From Philopedon plagiatum (lineage: Eukaryota; Arthropoda; Insecta; Coleoptera; Curculionidae): a DNA stretch of 64,000 nt. The notes beneath the pieces were generated by a model. It had not been told where the DNA came from and did no database searches. It was given only the letters and a program-made list of their open reading frames with translations. Numbering within the stretch: position 1 is the stretch's first letter; each line of letters opens with the position of its first letter. Below are positions 1 to 12,284 of the stretch, piece after piece. The position numbers and the translations under genes are program-made. The DNA lies in the NCBI GenBank assembly GCA_963971165.1, contig OZ020191.1:19959160-20023159 (forward strand). Reading direction: 5' to 3'.

Positions 1-360
1 TCTCGAAATGCCTTAATTTAAATAAAATTCATTTATATTTTGTAAAAACGAACCATACGGATCTACGCAAATTTGTCGAGAACTATTTTTTGAAAGTACA
101 GTTTTTCTGAACCAACTTTTTTTGGAAACAAAATTTTTCAAAATTATATTTTTTTGAAAATGTATTTTTTCAAAAATATATTTTTTTAACCTAAATTTTT
201 CTAAAATATACATTTTTGAAACATCTTTTTCGGAAGTAGATATATATTTATTCAAAAAACATTTTTTTAAAGTATATTTTGTAGGGAAACACTTTTTCGA
301 AAAAGGCTTTTTCGAAAATTTATTATATACAGTGCATTTTTTTAAAGTGAACCATAGGGT
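1..360. repeat. AT-rich DNA with recurring TTTTTCGAAAA/TTTTTGAAAA units
   Basis: Short, irregular units of TTTTT(C)GAAAA every 15-35 bases. Similar blocks occur at 1740-2040 and 24000-24120. No coding potential despite one short open frame. Confidence 0.5.
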
Positions 361-513
361 TTGACATGTTAAATTTGTAACTCCATATAAGGCCCTGTTC
401 TATTAGATATAGAGATAAAATTTGTGAGGTAAATTTCAGTCTTAAGATTATGGTAATTTGCCAATTATGCTAAAAAAATATCTAAAAATTTGTTTTTTGA
501 AAAACATTAACAG

Positions 514-881
514 CCAGATTCTCCAACGCTAGTCCAGTCTAATTTGACAACCAAAAGTTTTAAACTGACAACTGTGAGAATAAGACAACTAAATTTTATA
601 CTATGAATTTATTTCGGAGCTTTTTCGCAAAGTTATAAAGAAAAGGGCAATTTTAGTACGCACTTTCAATAATAATAGAACTAAATTCACTCTAGCAACC
701 CGTTCCAAGATGAAAATCATTTGGAAACCAAGCAAATCGCTGAAATATTCGAATAATTCATAAGTTTTTAATGACATCTTATTAACAACGACAGGACAAA
801 AACCTGTCAAAACATAACTGATCAACTAGAAGATCTTAATTTAAACCAGTACTAAATCTTAAACCTTCTTAGTGAATCTGG
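514..881. mobile_element. CCAGATTC-ended inverted-repeat element, copy 1
   Basis: CCAGATTC at 514-521 and GAATCTGG at 874-881. Shared internal text such as CTAGTCCAGTCTAATTTGAC and AAAAGTTTTAAACTGACAA recurs in at least four other places in the window. Confidence 0.6.
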
Positions 882-2822
882 ACGTAATTTTTCCAATTTT
901 GGCATATAAAGTGACACTTTTCAAAACCCATGACAGTTTTCAAACATCTTACTTCCGGTAACGAGTTACGAAAAGTTAATTCCTAACTGGCGATGAAATA
1001 TTAATTTCATAACTAGTGATGAAAAAATGAAACTCAAAAATATAAATATTTCCGTATTTCTCTTTTGAATTCTCGGGTACAACAGAAGATAAAGCGTTTT
1101 GAGCTACCCCTTTAATATCACTTGGGGTCTCGGAATCGAACATTTTCAATATTTTAAAAGGAAAAAATTTAAGTTGTGACGCGACCTGTCCTTACAAATA
1201 AAATTTCAAAACGACATCGTGTCAACCCAGACAGCTGTCTACTAGATACCAACTAGATGAAATAAAAATTTCTTCGTCTGATGCCTACTGAGATGTCTGG
1301 ATACAATAACTAAAATTAATCATTTTATTTACATATTTTTGCCAAAATTAGAAAAAATCTTATATGAAACACGTTAGGAAATGCAACTTAGTTTAACTCG
1401 TATAATTTTGACTGATCTTGCTTCGCTCGTCCCTTAAACATTACACTTGTTTAACAAAGTAAAGCATTTCCTAACTGGTTACATAACTAGCTATTTTCAC
1501 ACCCCTTCCCTTGTATTATTGGTTTCTTACCTAGTCACAATTTTAAATGCATTTGTTAGGCGTCTTTTGGAGCTGTTTCGCTATATTTGGCAAATTAACA
1601 TGACCTTAAGACTCTGAAATTTACCCGCGCAAGTTTTATCTATATACTTCTCACAGAAAAGGGCCTAACATTGGGTTAAAAATTTAACTGAACTCTATGG
1701 TTCGTTTAAAAAAAAAAAAGAAAATTTTTTAAAATCACTTTCTTTCGAATATCCACTTTTCCAAAAAAAAAAATAATAATAATGTCAACTTAATAAAACC
1801 TGACCAAATTCAAAAAAGATTCTTTTAGGTTTGCTCAGGATCTTTTTTCATTAACATTTTCTAAACTAGTAGAGTTCCTAATTCCATTACTATGGAAAAA
1901 CTATATTTGTGAAAGATTAGGGATATTTTTAAAAAATTGGTTTTTGAAAATCCGTTTTCGTAATGAATTTTTGGAAAAACTGTACTTTCGGAAAACTTTT
2001 TGTTGAAAAATTGTATTTTTAAAAAGAATTCGGAACATTATCGTAGATCCTTTCGACAGAAGATTCGAAAAAATCTTGTCTCCTCCGCCTATGTGTTTCT
2101 GGCACTGGCATGGCATCGTGTGTACCTTCAGAATGCGTGCCTATGAATAGCAGTCATAAAATCCCATCTCGTCGCGCGGGAGACTGCACGGTGCGCTCGC
2201 GGGCCGTATTAACACGCGCTTGATTCATCTCACGATTTAATTAGATCTAAGATTTATTTTAAATTTTTTAATGATAGTGTTGTTAAATCATAAATTATTA
2301 CACACGTATATGGTGAAAATTTCAGAAAACATTTTTTTAAAGCAAACAAGTTTGGTGTTTTATTTTCCGCCAAAAATGTTTGGTGTTTATTTTTGTTGAT
2401 ATTTCTAAATGATAAAAATTAGAGGGTAAGACGAAATCGGTATATTATTAAAGTTTTACAAGATTTAGGTCTTTTAGTCCTACCTAAAAAATTACGCCAA
2501 ATTACACTAAACAAAACTACACTAAGTTGCGCTAATTAATTAAAATTTTGTAAGTGGCTGTGATAATAGCAGGTGTAAATTTTATAACAAATGAATTACA
2601 CAACTGCTGAAAATGACAAAACATTAAATTAAGAAAGCTTTTTATCATATTTACATATTTCGGAAAAATATAAATATAATATATTTTAATATATCATAAT
2701 CTAAGATCATGTCCTCGTTGTATTTACCGTATTTTAATAGTAGCAATCAGCTAACATCCCTACTATTTTAAGACTGTTCGGGGAAGACATAAAAAAGACA
2801 TAATTCATCAAAGAAATCAGAA
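882..2822. other. No gene seen
   Basis: AT-rich, with another TTTTTCGAAAA block at about 1740-2040 and a short GC-rich patch (2105-2225, GTCGCGCGGGAGACTGCACG) that I cannot identify. Confidence 0.5.
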
Positions 2823-4541
2823 TACAGGGTTTTTCGCTTCAAAATCCGAGGGCCTGTATCTCGAAAATGAATGGATATATTTTGATTTCATAGAAAGCTG
2901 TCGTTAGGTAGGATCAATTAGCATTTTTTAAAGATAAATCAAGCGACGCCTTCGACGCCCTGGGCGTCGCACACTGGTCTTTCAAAGAAAAAAGTGTATT
3001 TTTGCTAGTTGTCAATACATCCTGATTTTACTTTTCTTTTCTATGTTCATTAACTAAAGGGTATTATAGGGTAGACTGGGGATAATAGTAACATTTTGAC
3101 TTTCCATGTCAATAAGTCTGATACTAAAAAATGTATCCTAAATTACTTCTCGACTACTGATAGAATATCTTATTGCCAAGGTTTTGCGAAAATATTGTAG
3201 TTTGTCACTTAGGTTTAAAGTTAGGTTTTCACGATTTATTAAAGTCGTGTCCCGTGTTACAATCGTCCCGTACCCTGGGACAATTGTAACCCTAATAATT
3301 TATATTATATTTTGTTTAAGTTTATGTTTTTTTAATTGTGGAGTGCCACGAATAAGAGTAAGAACTACGGAGAGGGGTAAAAAAGACCTCAGCATTTATC
3401 AACAAAGAAGAAATCGACTTACGGTTTGTTAATTCGAGCTGCTGCAAAAAAATTCGAGCTTTGTCATGTATCCCTTTTGAGATATAAACAAATCTTGTAA
3501 AAAAATAAATCAGCAGTTAACGTTCCAATGGGATACAACACCTGTAATAAAATATTTAACTCTGATTAAGAAAAATCTATGGCGGAATAGTTGTACCACG
3601 CTACAATCGTCCCTGGGCATTGTTGTTACAATTGTCCCAAACAGCATGTCGATGTTCAGAGCGTTGTAGCTTATTTAAAAGAAGCTAAAATAATACAAGT
3701 GCAGCAGAAAACTATAGCCTAATAAGCACTTAGTTATATCCAAACAAATTTTTTAAAAATTATTTTGTAAGCTGAGAAATATCTAAAAATTTTTACTTAT
3801 CTACATGAAAATTTAGTTTAAAGGAGTAAAAAACAAAATCGTTGACTATGTACCGCTATTTGCCATAGAAGTTAGGCAAGTACTAAGAGCTAAGTCAAAG
3901 GTGGTTGCAAAAATGCTGGGCTAGCGGGATATAGTGTTGCCAGCTTTACTTTCGGAAATATTTTCACTGTTACTATTGTACCCTGTTACTTTTGTCCCCG
4001 GTCTACCCTACAATAAAAAACTTATTCATATTGTTACTGGGATTCCAAAGGCATTTTCTTGTTTCAAGACTTTCAAGTCCAATATACTGCAAAGCATTAA
4101 CTAATAATAATAAATAATTAAATAAAAATTTTTTAAAAATTTTGACAGTTTTGTTCGCGCAGAAGGAATGAATTTTGAACAAAACTGACTGAATTACTAT
4201 TAAGTGAAGAATTATTTTAGTTTTACTACTGATCCGTTTCCAAAATTAATAAAAAAATTTAAATAAAACCTTGTATTACTTAAAAACGGGTGAAGTAATC
4301 GAATTAGGGTAAATAACAAAAAAGTCTTAAAATTTAAAGTACTTTCAAATGTACCTACTTTCGAAGTCCCTACAATTGATTTATATTTTTGAAGCGTCGC
4401 GACGCCGCCCAGGGCGCATTGATGTTATCTTTAAAAAATGCTAATTGATCTTACCTAACGACGGCTTTCAACGAAATCAAAATATATCCATTAGTTTTCG
4501 AGATAGAGGCCCTTGGAGTTTTAAGTGAAAAACTCTGTATT
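2823..4541. mobile_element. Inverted-repeat element with about 150-bp arms
   Basis: The arm 2823-2975 is inverted at 4392-4541: shared blocks include GATATATTTTGATTTC, GTCGTTAGGTA and CAATTAGCATTTTTTAAAGA, ending inward in GC-rich GACGCCCTGGGCGTCGC on one side and GCGTCGCGACGCCGCCCAGG on the other. No transposase ORF inside; a second inverted-repeat element is nested within it. Confidence 0.65.
3069..4008. mobile_element. Nested inverted-repeat element with GGGACAATTGTAAC-type motifs
   Basis: GGGTAGACTGGGGATAATAG at 3069 and GTCCCCGGTCTACCC ending at 4008 are inverted ends (21 of 24 bases match). ACAATCGTCCC, GGGACAATTGTAAC and ACAATTGTCCC recur at about 3259-3287, 3602 and 3627. The short ORF at 3184-3432 is not convincing. 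Confidence 0.6.
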
Positions 4542-5988
4542 GTATTTTTTTTTTTAAAACGTAAACGCAGTTTATCAACTAGTCATTTACTTATTTCACA
4601 GTAAATATGGCCATTGATCATTGAATGAATGTATTTTAGTCTGTAATTATTGAAATATACCCCCGGAAAGTGACTGCTATCATTTACAGAATTAACTCCA
4701 TTTTCACCAAAGACTCACAGTGCAAGAATAAAATAAGAAGCAGCTTATTTGGATTTTATTATGACGTTTCGACACCAGTCGGCGCAATCCTCACAGCCAG
4801 ATTAAACTTTTAGGAGTAGTAATCAGCTAAAATCTCCACATTTTGTTCTTGGTAACATTGTTATTGATTGATATACAATATCATTGACTCTACTGGGGAG
4901 ACACATAAAAAAGATCTAAATCTATCAAAGACATAAACGGCCAGATTTACTATTACTAGACCGGTCTAATTTGACAAACAAAAGTTTTAAACTGAGAAGT
5001 GTAAAAATAAAACAACTAAGTTTTGTACTGTGAGCTATTTTTGAGTCTTTCGCAAACTTATAAAGTAAAGGGTAACCCTTAACCTGAAACCTCTTTAGTG
5101 AATTTGGTCGCAAAATTTCATTTTGTATTTTTCCTTACTATGAGTGCCCGCATAAGTTCGATAGATCTAATCTAAAACAAATCGAAATAGTAGGGATGTT
5201 AGCTACTCTTAAATATAAAAGGACAAATCTTGGACACAGTCCTATTTCAACACCCTAATATTAGAGATAGCATAAAAATTGCTACAGCATCAATGTTTAT
5301 GTAGTGCACTGGAGATATGCTTTGTATCTATTTGTCCTTTTACCCTGAATAGTTTAATATGCCCTAACGCACTGACATGTGTTGAAACGTCAGTAAAATA
5401 TTAGTCGATCGAATGTTATTGAAATAACAATTAAAATTCAGTTACAAGTCAAACAAGCAGAAAATTTACAAAAAAGCTGGTTTTAATAAATTTAGATAAT
5501 AATTATTTAGTCCTAAAACCTGAGTTATGCCTGAAGTGATATTTTACGTTATTAGTGGGATAGACAGGAACTCTCTAATCCTTTTTTAAATCCCAATACA
5601 AAACGACCGATAAAACGCGAATGACGTTAAATCACAGAATGTAACGTTCTGTTAAATTGTGCAGAACTTTAATTGATTTTCATTTTGGATAATTAAATTT
5701 TGATTTTAATTTATAAATCAACATATAACAGTGTTAGATTTTATTGTGTCCAATAACGTAGAGCGTATTTTATAAATTTTAATTTTCAATCTATTGTTAG
5801 TACATTATATGGTGATTTTCCTATACGTATACAATTCATTCTTTTAGAATGAAGCATGTTTAAGGAGGTCTGTTTATTTCGGGCATATCTCGTAATATTA
5901 ATGACATAGGTCATGTGAATGAAGACTGTACGTTAGTTGTCTATAATAATATAAATTAAATAAAGTTATCTCCTACACCCCCTTCCAA
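4542..5988. other. No gene seen apart from one small repeat
   Basis: AT-rich. Holds only the CCAGATTC-family copy at 4936-5104. Confidence 0.5.
4936..5104. mobile_element. CCAGATTC-family element, copy 2 (internally deleted)
   Basis: GGCCAGATTTACTATTACTA, CGGTCTAATTTGAC and AAAAGTTTTAAACTGAGAAG match copy 1; ends near TTTAGTGAATTTGG. It lacks about 190 bases of the middle. Confidence 0.6.
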
Positions 5989-7053
5989 TGAGCTCTTTCA
6001 CTAAATCTGAATTATAATACTAACATCTTACATCAGGGTATGTGATATGTGCTCTGTACGATAACAAAAGGATTCCCAATGTGTTCCATAATTCTTTAAC
6101 GGGAAATAATGGGCTCTTTCACTAAAATCTGAATTTTAATACTACTAGCTTACACCAGGGTATGTGATATGTGCTGTACGATAACAAAGAGTTTCCTGAG
6201 GTGTTCCATAATTCTTAATGATGAGCTTAATAATGAGCTCTTTCACTGAATCTGAATTTTAATTCTAACATCTTACATCAGGGTATGTGATATGTGTTGT
6301 ACGATATCAAAAGGATTTCTGAGGTGTTCCATAAATCTTTATTGAGTAATAATGAGCACTTTCACAAAATTCTGAATTTTAATCCTACATCGGGGTATGT
6401 GATATGTGCTGTACGATAACAAAAGGATTCCTGAAGTGTTCCATAATTCTTTATCGAGAAATAATGAGCTCTTTCACTAAATCTGAATTTTAATACTAAC
6501 ATCTTACATGCGATATGTGTTGTATGACATCAGAAAGATTCCTGAGGTGTTCCATAATTCTTTATCGAGAAGCTATGAGCTCTTTCACTAAAATATTAAT
6601 TTTAATCCTAATCTCTTACATAAGGGTATGTGATATGTGCTGTACGATAACAAAAAGATTCCTGAAGTGCTCCATAAATTCTCTATCGAGAAATAATGAG
6701 CTCTTTCACCAAATCTGAACTTTAATACTATCGTCTTACATCAGGGTATGTGATATGTGCTGTACGATAACAAAAGGATTTCTAAGGTGTTCCGTACTTC
6801 TTTGTCGAGAAATTGTGAGCTCTTTTACTAAAATCTGAATTTTAATACTAATCTCTTACATCAGGGTATGCGAAATGTGCTGTATGATAACAAAAGGATT
6901 TCTGAGGTGTTAAATAATTCTTTATCGAGAAATAATGAGCTCTTTCACTAACATCTGAATTTTAATACCAATATCTTACATCAGGATATGTGATATGTGC
7001 TGTACAATGACAAATGGGTTCCTGAGGTGTTCCATAATTTTTTATCGAGAAAT
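5989..7053 (+). repeat. Minisatellite, 9 units of about 119 bp
   Basis: Units begin GAGCTCTTTCACTAAATCTG near 5991, 6111, 6236, 6354, 6469, 6589, 6709, 6828 and 6949 and include CAGGGTATGTGATATGTGCTG and AAGGATTCCTGAGGTGTTCC. Copies differ by substitutions and small indels, so the array is not very recent. Apparent ORFs here come from the repeat. Confidence 0.95.
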
Positions 7054-7201
7054 ATAAACCTTTTAAAATTAAATTTAATTTAAAACGTCCTGAAAATGAC
7101 GTCGGATATTTATTGCCAATGAGCGACGGTTTACGTTTGCTCGTTGGTGGAAGGAAAGCCAATTGGCTAGTGTGCGATTGGCATTTTGCGGCCATCCACT
7201 C

Positions 7202-7277
7202 TGCCGTCATAACGAAGAGGGCAGTAAGGATATATGGAAACCCATATATACTTACTGCCCTCTGCGATATGACGGCA
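7202..7277. repeat. Long hairpin, 36-bp arms
   Basis: TGCCGTCATAACGAAGAGGG at 7202 is inverted in CCCTCTGCGATATGACGGCA at 7258-7277; the arms 7202-7237 and 7242-7277 match with about four differences around a 4-base loop. The GC content is above its neighbours. Confidence 0.85.
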
Positions 7278-8573
7278 GCACTGCCCTGTGTATATTTATA
7301 GTGGACACTAATTGTGGGGGATATTTCGACAAGCGTTTTATTTCTACGTGCCTAATTGCTCTAAAGTAGGAAAAAACGTACTAGAAAAATCACTAGTACT
7401 GATAAACGATAAAATAATATAACAAAATTAAACAAGATGTTTTATAATAAATAATTAATCATTAAAAAAACATATGCGAAAAAATCCAATCAAGTAATAA
7501 AATTATTTTGAGTTTAACAGACTTAAGGTAAGTTTTTACCATCGTGTATAATATTTGGACTGGGGTTTTGTTTTACTGAAACAAAAATTATGTATTATGA
7601 GCAAAATATAGTCAAGTAAATGTAAATTTATGTACCTCGATACAATTCTTTAAAATTGCCCAAACGTTTTCGGTCCTGTGTAGAGGGACCATCCTCAAGG
7701 CTTTGACCTGAAGGATGGTTGTATTATTGAAAAGATATTGTGTAAGTCTTGTGCTGATGAACCAAGTTAAGGATACTAAATAACAATATAAACTTTATGA
7801 AAATTTCCGACTGTTTCTTGTTGGTTAGCTGCTAAATAAGGATTCGGCAGACCGATAGTTGGTTTGTTTTTTCAATTGTATCGAACTAGTCAGAGCCACT
7901 CATATTTAAGTTGAGCGATTTGTTGATTGAATTCGAAAAATGTTAGTCGATCGGACTAAATTGATTGGCCCTGAATTAAACCTAGTTTTTGTTTAGACCC
8001 TATATGAAAAAACATTAAGAGAAAGTCTTTAAAAGGGGATACAAATATTATGACTTAAAATAGTCTCTTTTTCTCGTCCTCTGTATATGGAAAAAAGTAA
8101 AATTATGCAGTTAAAGAACATCTAAACGAAGCCACTAAATCTGCCGTGATGTGACGCCTATTGATCATTTGCTGCCCATAACGGCTAATCTAAAGAATTT
8201 TATACCATGGAGGGGCTTTACTGTACATCAGAAAAAGGTTAAAGAAGAATTTCGTTGCCGCTAATATTATAGTGCAAATACATCGCTGATTTATACCCTT
8301 TAATAATTAGAAGCACATTGTTAATACTGATCCCGTCAATTTAATTATTACAAGAAGAAAAATATAAAAAGTTAATAAGTCAAATATTGTTATGTTTCAC
8401 TCGACTACAATAAAGCTGAAATCAGAGTTTCTGTGTTTGTCGTCTTATGATAGACTGTTGTACTTATGTGAGCGTGTGTGTTCCCTATAGGAGAGGCTGC
8501 ACTAATTTTATAAGGTAGGTTTCTTGAGGTGGTAATAGGTTGTTTCAGTTCCCTAAGGAATAGAGGCCCATTA
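7278..8573. other. No gene seen
   Basis: AT-rich; a small hairpin (ACCATCCT ... AAGGATGGT, 7688-7720) is the only structure noted. Confidence 0.5.
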
Positions 8574-8737
8574 TTGAATAGCAGTGGCGAATCGTGACTT
8601 TCAAAAGTGGGGAGGCCCATGAAAAATGTTAAAAGTGAAAATATGAAGATATTACACGAAATTATTTTAAAAACCTCAAAAAAGTCGAGGGTCCTGGGCC
8701 CCCCTGGCCCTCCCAAGCATACGTCACTGTTGATTAG
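8574..8737. mobile_element. Small hAT-type non-autonomous element with 8-bp target duplication
   Basis: Starts CAGTGGCGAATCGTGAC (8582) and ends TACGTCACTG (8729), flanked by TTGAATAG (8574-8581) and TTGATTAG (8730-8737), 7 of 8 identical. CAGTGGCG-type ends and an 8-bp duplication are hallmarks of hAT elements. The inside has GGGGAGGCCC and GGGCCCCCCTGGCCC. Confidence 0.7.
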
Positions 8738-8857
8738 TATGTACAACAGCAGGGGTTTAAATTTACTCTTCATCGCAGACAAAATAGGACTTTTCTTTTA
8801 TTAGACATTCTACGAAGGCTCCAAGCTTCAAGCCTATAAGTGCTAAAGTACTGTACT

Positions 8858-10366
8858 ATACAGGGTAAGTTCTTTAAAGTGTTTCAAGGTGATATCTCAA
8901 AAATGGAGGAACGTAAGGAAGTATTGACTAATACACAGGGTGAGCTTTTTTAAAGTGTCACAAGGCTCTCGAAAACTGTTTAAAATATTTTCATGAAATT
9001 TTGGTGTGTTAATAGTCCATGGGGTTGAATTTGTACGAGAATATGACAAATGAACTATAAAACAAAGAAGCGGTAGGGGCGCCATGAGCTCGGGGAGGGA
9101 TGCGTGGGCTGACTGACCTTTCTAGTCCCCCTAGGCACGCCACTAAAGTTGGTGTTTTAGGAGTGGTAGCTATTGACCGCATGTAGGTACCAGCTAGAGC
9201 TAGACCGTTAGAGATGCTGGAATGAGTCAAAAATCAGTTGTGTGACCATATTGCACTTGTATAATGTTCATCCATACCACATTATACTCCACCAAGAGCC
9301 ATATAGACAAGATTTTAAAAATCGCGTTACATTTTGGAATTGGGTCACAAGACCAATGCAAGGAAATAACAGGTTCCTAATGAATATTATTTTTTTTCCT
9401 GGTGAACCTACGTTCTATAATAATTGTGGGCAGGTAGCATTTTAAGTTATCCCTCATCAGTAGAAATTTAATTTCTTTTTTTTTTGGTTTGGTTGTTTTC
9501 TTTAGGTAAATAAATAGAATATGCACTTCTAAGCATCGGAAAATCCCCACTGGATGAGAACGTTGCCAAACCAACATCCGTGGTCAATTAATGCCTGATG
9601 TGGTATAATCGGGGATGGAGTTATTGGTCCGCATTTCTTTGAAGGACATTTCAATGGAGAAATATACACAGATTTTTTAAGAAACCAATTACCAAAAAGG
9701 ACGGAGCTCCACCCCATTATGCAATACAGGACAGTAATCATTTGAATGAAATATTTGAAAACAGGTGGATGGTACGAGCTAGTCCGGTCAACTGGCCTGC
9801 TAGGTTCCCGGATTTGACCCCTTAACTTTTTCTGGTGGGGTTTAATAAAGGACAAAGTAATGGCGACTGCACCTACAACTTTAGATGATATGAAAGACCG
9901 AATCTGCTTTGCCTGTTTATTAGTGACACCTTTAATGTTACAGCGGGTACGGAATTCATTAAGAATAAGATTGAGAACGTATTTGGAAGTTGAAGGGTTG
10001 ACATTTGAAACAACTCAAGCATGACAGATGATAAATAAGTTGAAATTCTTAATTTTTTTTATTTTATTACCCAATAAATCATAATTTCGTTACCGAAAGA
10101 GCAAATCAAAAAAAAAAATGTATCCTACGTACGTAGTTTTTTTACGTAGATTCGAATTTTATAAACAAAAATACATCATCCCATTTAAGGTTACAAAGTT
10201 ACCCCCCACCTCGTAAAATAGAGAGAGGGAGTATATGTCAAAAATATGTTAAACTTTGTCCCCCCCCCCCATCTCCCTATTAACTCACAAATATTTCATG
10301 AAAATTTTTGAAACCGATTTCGAAATATCGCCTTGTAACTCTATAAAAAAGCTCACTCTGTATACT
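8858..10366 (+). mobile_element. Decayed mariner-type element
   Basis: Terminal sequence TACAGGGTAAGTTCTTTAAA (8858) is inverted at 10320-10364 (CGCCTTGTAAC, CTCACTCTGTAT). A second similar end (ACAGGGTGAGC) at about 8934 suggests a nested or duplicated terminus. The + strand holds transposase remains: HPYHIILHQEP and FKNRVTFWNW (from 9270), ENPHWMRTLPNQHPW (from 9538), GVIGPHFFEGHFNGEIYTDF (from 9617), DGAPPHYAIQDSNH (from 9699), FPDLTP (about 9808) and a C terminus near 10000. Stops and frameshifts make it a pseudogene. Confidence 0.75.
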
Positions 10367-12192
10367 CTCAGACAAAAGTTCAGGATTTGAAGAGAAAATC
10401 TGAATTTTGGCGAATATAATATCCAGCACTATCATCTGATTGACAGAATCAAAATACTTTTACTCCTTCTACATAACAAAAACTGTGATTCATAACAGAT
10501 CTTTGTTAAGGGAATGAAACAGGACGAAGAAGTTTTCAAGTCAGAGGAAAATATCCGTATCCGTGAACCTTTTTGTTGGTCGTGAGTTTATGAAGAACTT
10601 GCAAATCCTAGGTACAGAGTCGTGAGAAAGTAGCCTATATAGGGAATTTTTAAAAAAATGTTGTGCATTTCTACCTAGAAAACCAAGGAGCTGGCGACTA
10701 CAATGAACGTGTGAAAAATCTTCTAGAGGAGTATCGTTAGTTGGACTGCAATATGTCACTCAGATCCCTGATTCATAATCTGTACAAAAAATATTGGTGT
10801 TTAAATAAGCTTAAGATGTTGATATAGCCCCCTATAGTAGACACTTTAAATATAATTTAGGTAATGCAGTAATATGTTTAAACAAGAATAACTTAGGTCA
10901 ACGATTTAAAAAATTAGAGTAGAGAATACGCATTTAATACGATTAATACTATTTGTGTTTACATATGTACTTCTTTATAAATACAAGATGTAGGCGGTAA
11001 CAACATGTCTTTTTAGAGGTAGTTGTACTAATTAATTTTTGTAGCAAGATTGTAAAGTACTAGGTACATATTTTTTTTATTGACGCATTACTTCATATTC
11101 TATACTTTCTTAGAAAAATTTCCGCAAAGATTGATTTCTTTTTAACGAGGTAGTCTTAATACTGAGGTAGTATAGTCATTGTAAAATTAAACATATTATG
11201 ATTTGACATTTCATGTGTTTCATGTATCTCTCTCGATCCGATGTTTATTACAGGGACAGGCTATCTTTGTCAAAAAATCCCAAAATCTTGATGCAGTAGT
11301 GGTTCGTGACCTCCGAAATAAGTGAATCACACTACTTGTATTCCGCCCCACAAAAAATACTTAAATGGTATCTTCTTAATATTACCGAGAACTATACTGA
11401 TCCATATTATTCTACATGGAAAAAGGACACACAAAACATAATAAGCTTAATAAAAGACCTTTATTATTATTAATATTATATAACACCATAGACCGTAAAA
11501 AAACTAAAGACAAAGTTATTTTCTATTGAAAGCAATTAGCCAGTCATTGAATTTGCACTAAAGACTGGTGGATTGTATTGATGGGGTAACTTGCAAACGG
11601 TTGCCAAAGTGTACAAAATGTCCTGATTTTTTTATCTTCTGACAGCCCACAAAGACCGAAGTCTAAGTACTATGTACCATAAGTGTACTGGGGAAATCCG
11701 ACTCACACATCCAGAGCTGGAAACATCCATAGGAATTTCACCAGTCCTTTAAGAGGATGTGTGGGGTGGTATCACCTCGGTCGAGGAAGAATTCCTCTAC
11801 CACCTTCCAAGATGATGATGATGGCATCCAAGCAATACAGTATTACATGACATTTATTTGACTATATCTATATCTTATAAAATTAGCATACGTAAGTAGT
11901 AAGTAATAAAAAAAGTAATAGTTACATTTTGTTCTAGTTTATACATCATATCCTAATAAACTTTTATTCCCTTCTGATTGTGATAAATTATTAAGTAAAA
12001 GTGACAATGCAATTTGACGGTTTACTACCAGTTTTACTATGAATTGGAAAGTGACACAAGCGACCATTCATTTAATTCGCTGACGTTTGCGACATTGTTC
12101 GAAAGTGGAATTGTGTTGTTTTGTGTTTGTGAGAAGCGTTTAAGTTTTTTTCTTTGAAGAAGCTGACATTATTTTGCGAAAACACATTAAAT
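10367..12192. other. No gene seen
   Basis: Mostly AT-rich. At 11640-11830 there is a higher-GC block beginning GACAGCCCACAAAGACCGAA; a related start (GACAGCCCACGTAGACTTCA) is at 21120 and a partial form at 8815, so it is a dispersed repeat of unknown class. Confidence 0.45.
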
Positions 12193-12257
12193 ATGGTGGG
12201 GCAGTGTCAAATTTGCAAAAGATTGGACTATTTAAAACCAGAAGTTTCTTTTCACAA
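12193..12257 (+). CDS. Possible first exon of a THAP-domain protein (partial)
   Basis: ATG at 12193 after AAAT. The frame reads MVGQCQICKRLDYLKPEVSF then HK and ends at a consensus donor GTAAGT (12258). The C-x2-C followed by SFHK resembles the start of a THAP zinc finger, a DNA-binding module used by host factors and P-element-like transposases. The other exons were not found: a hAT element begins 27 bases after the donor, and no downstream AVPCHWLP-like part was recognised before tolloid. It could be an orphan or pseudogene, or belong to a transposon. Confidence 0.4.
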
Positions 12258-12284
12258 GTAAGTGAGGTTGTATGTACTTGTATC

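Noticed and set aside
2105..2230. GC-rich patch as a possible tRNA or promoter
   Set aside because: No cloverleaf arms, A/B boxes or adjacent gene could be found.
6515..6718. Open frame inside the 119-bp minisatellite
   Set aside because: Its own text repeats with the unit, so it is produced by the repeat.
5989..7053. Regular repeats as a possible CRISPR array
   Set aside because: The whole 119-bp unit is repeated, with no unique spacers, and the window is eukaryotic.
8405..8782. 125-codon open frame on -
   Set aside because: It runs across the small hAT-type element at 8582-8729 and shows no domain.
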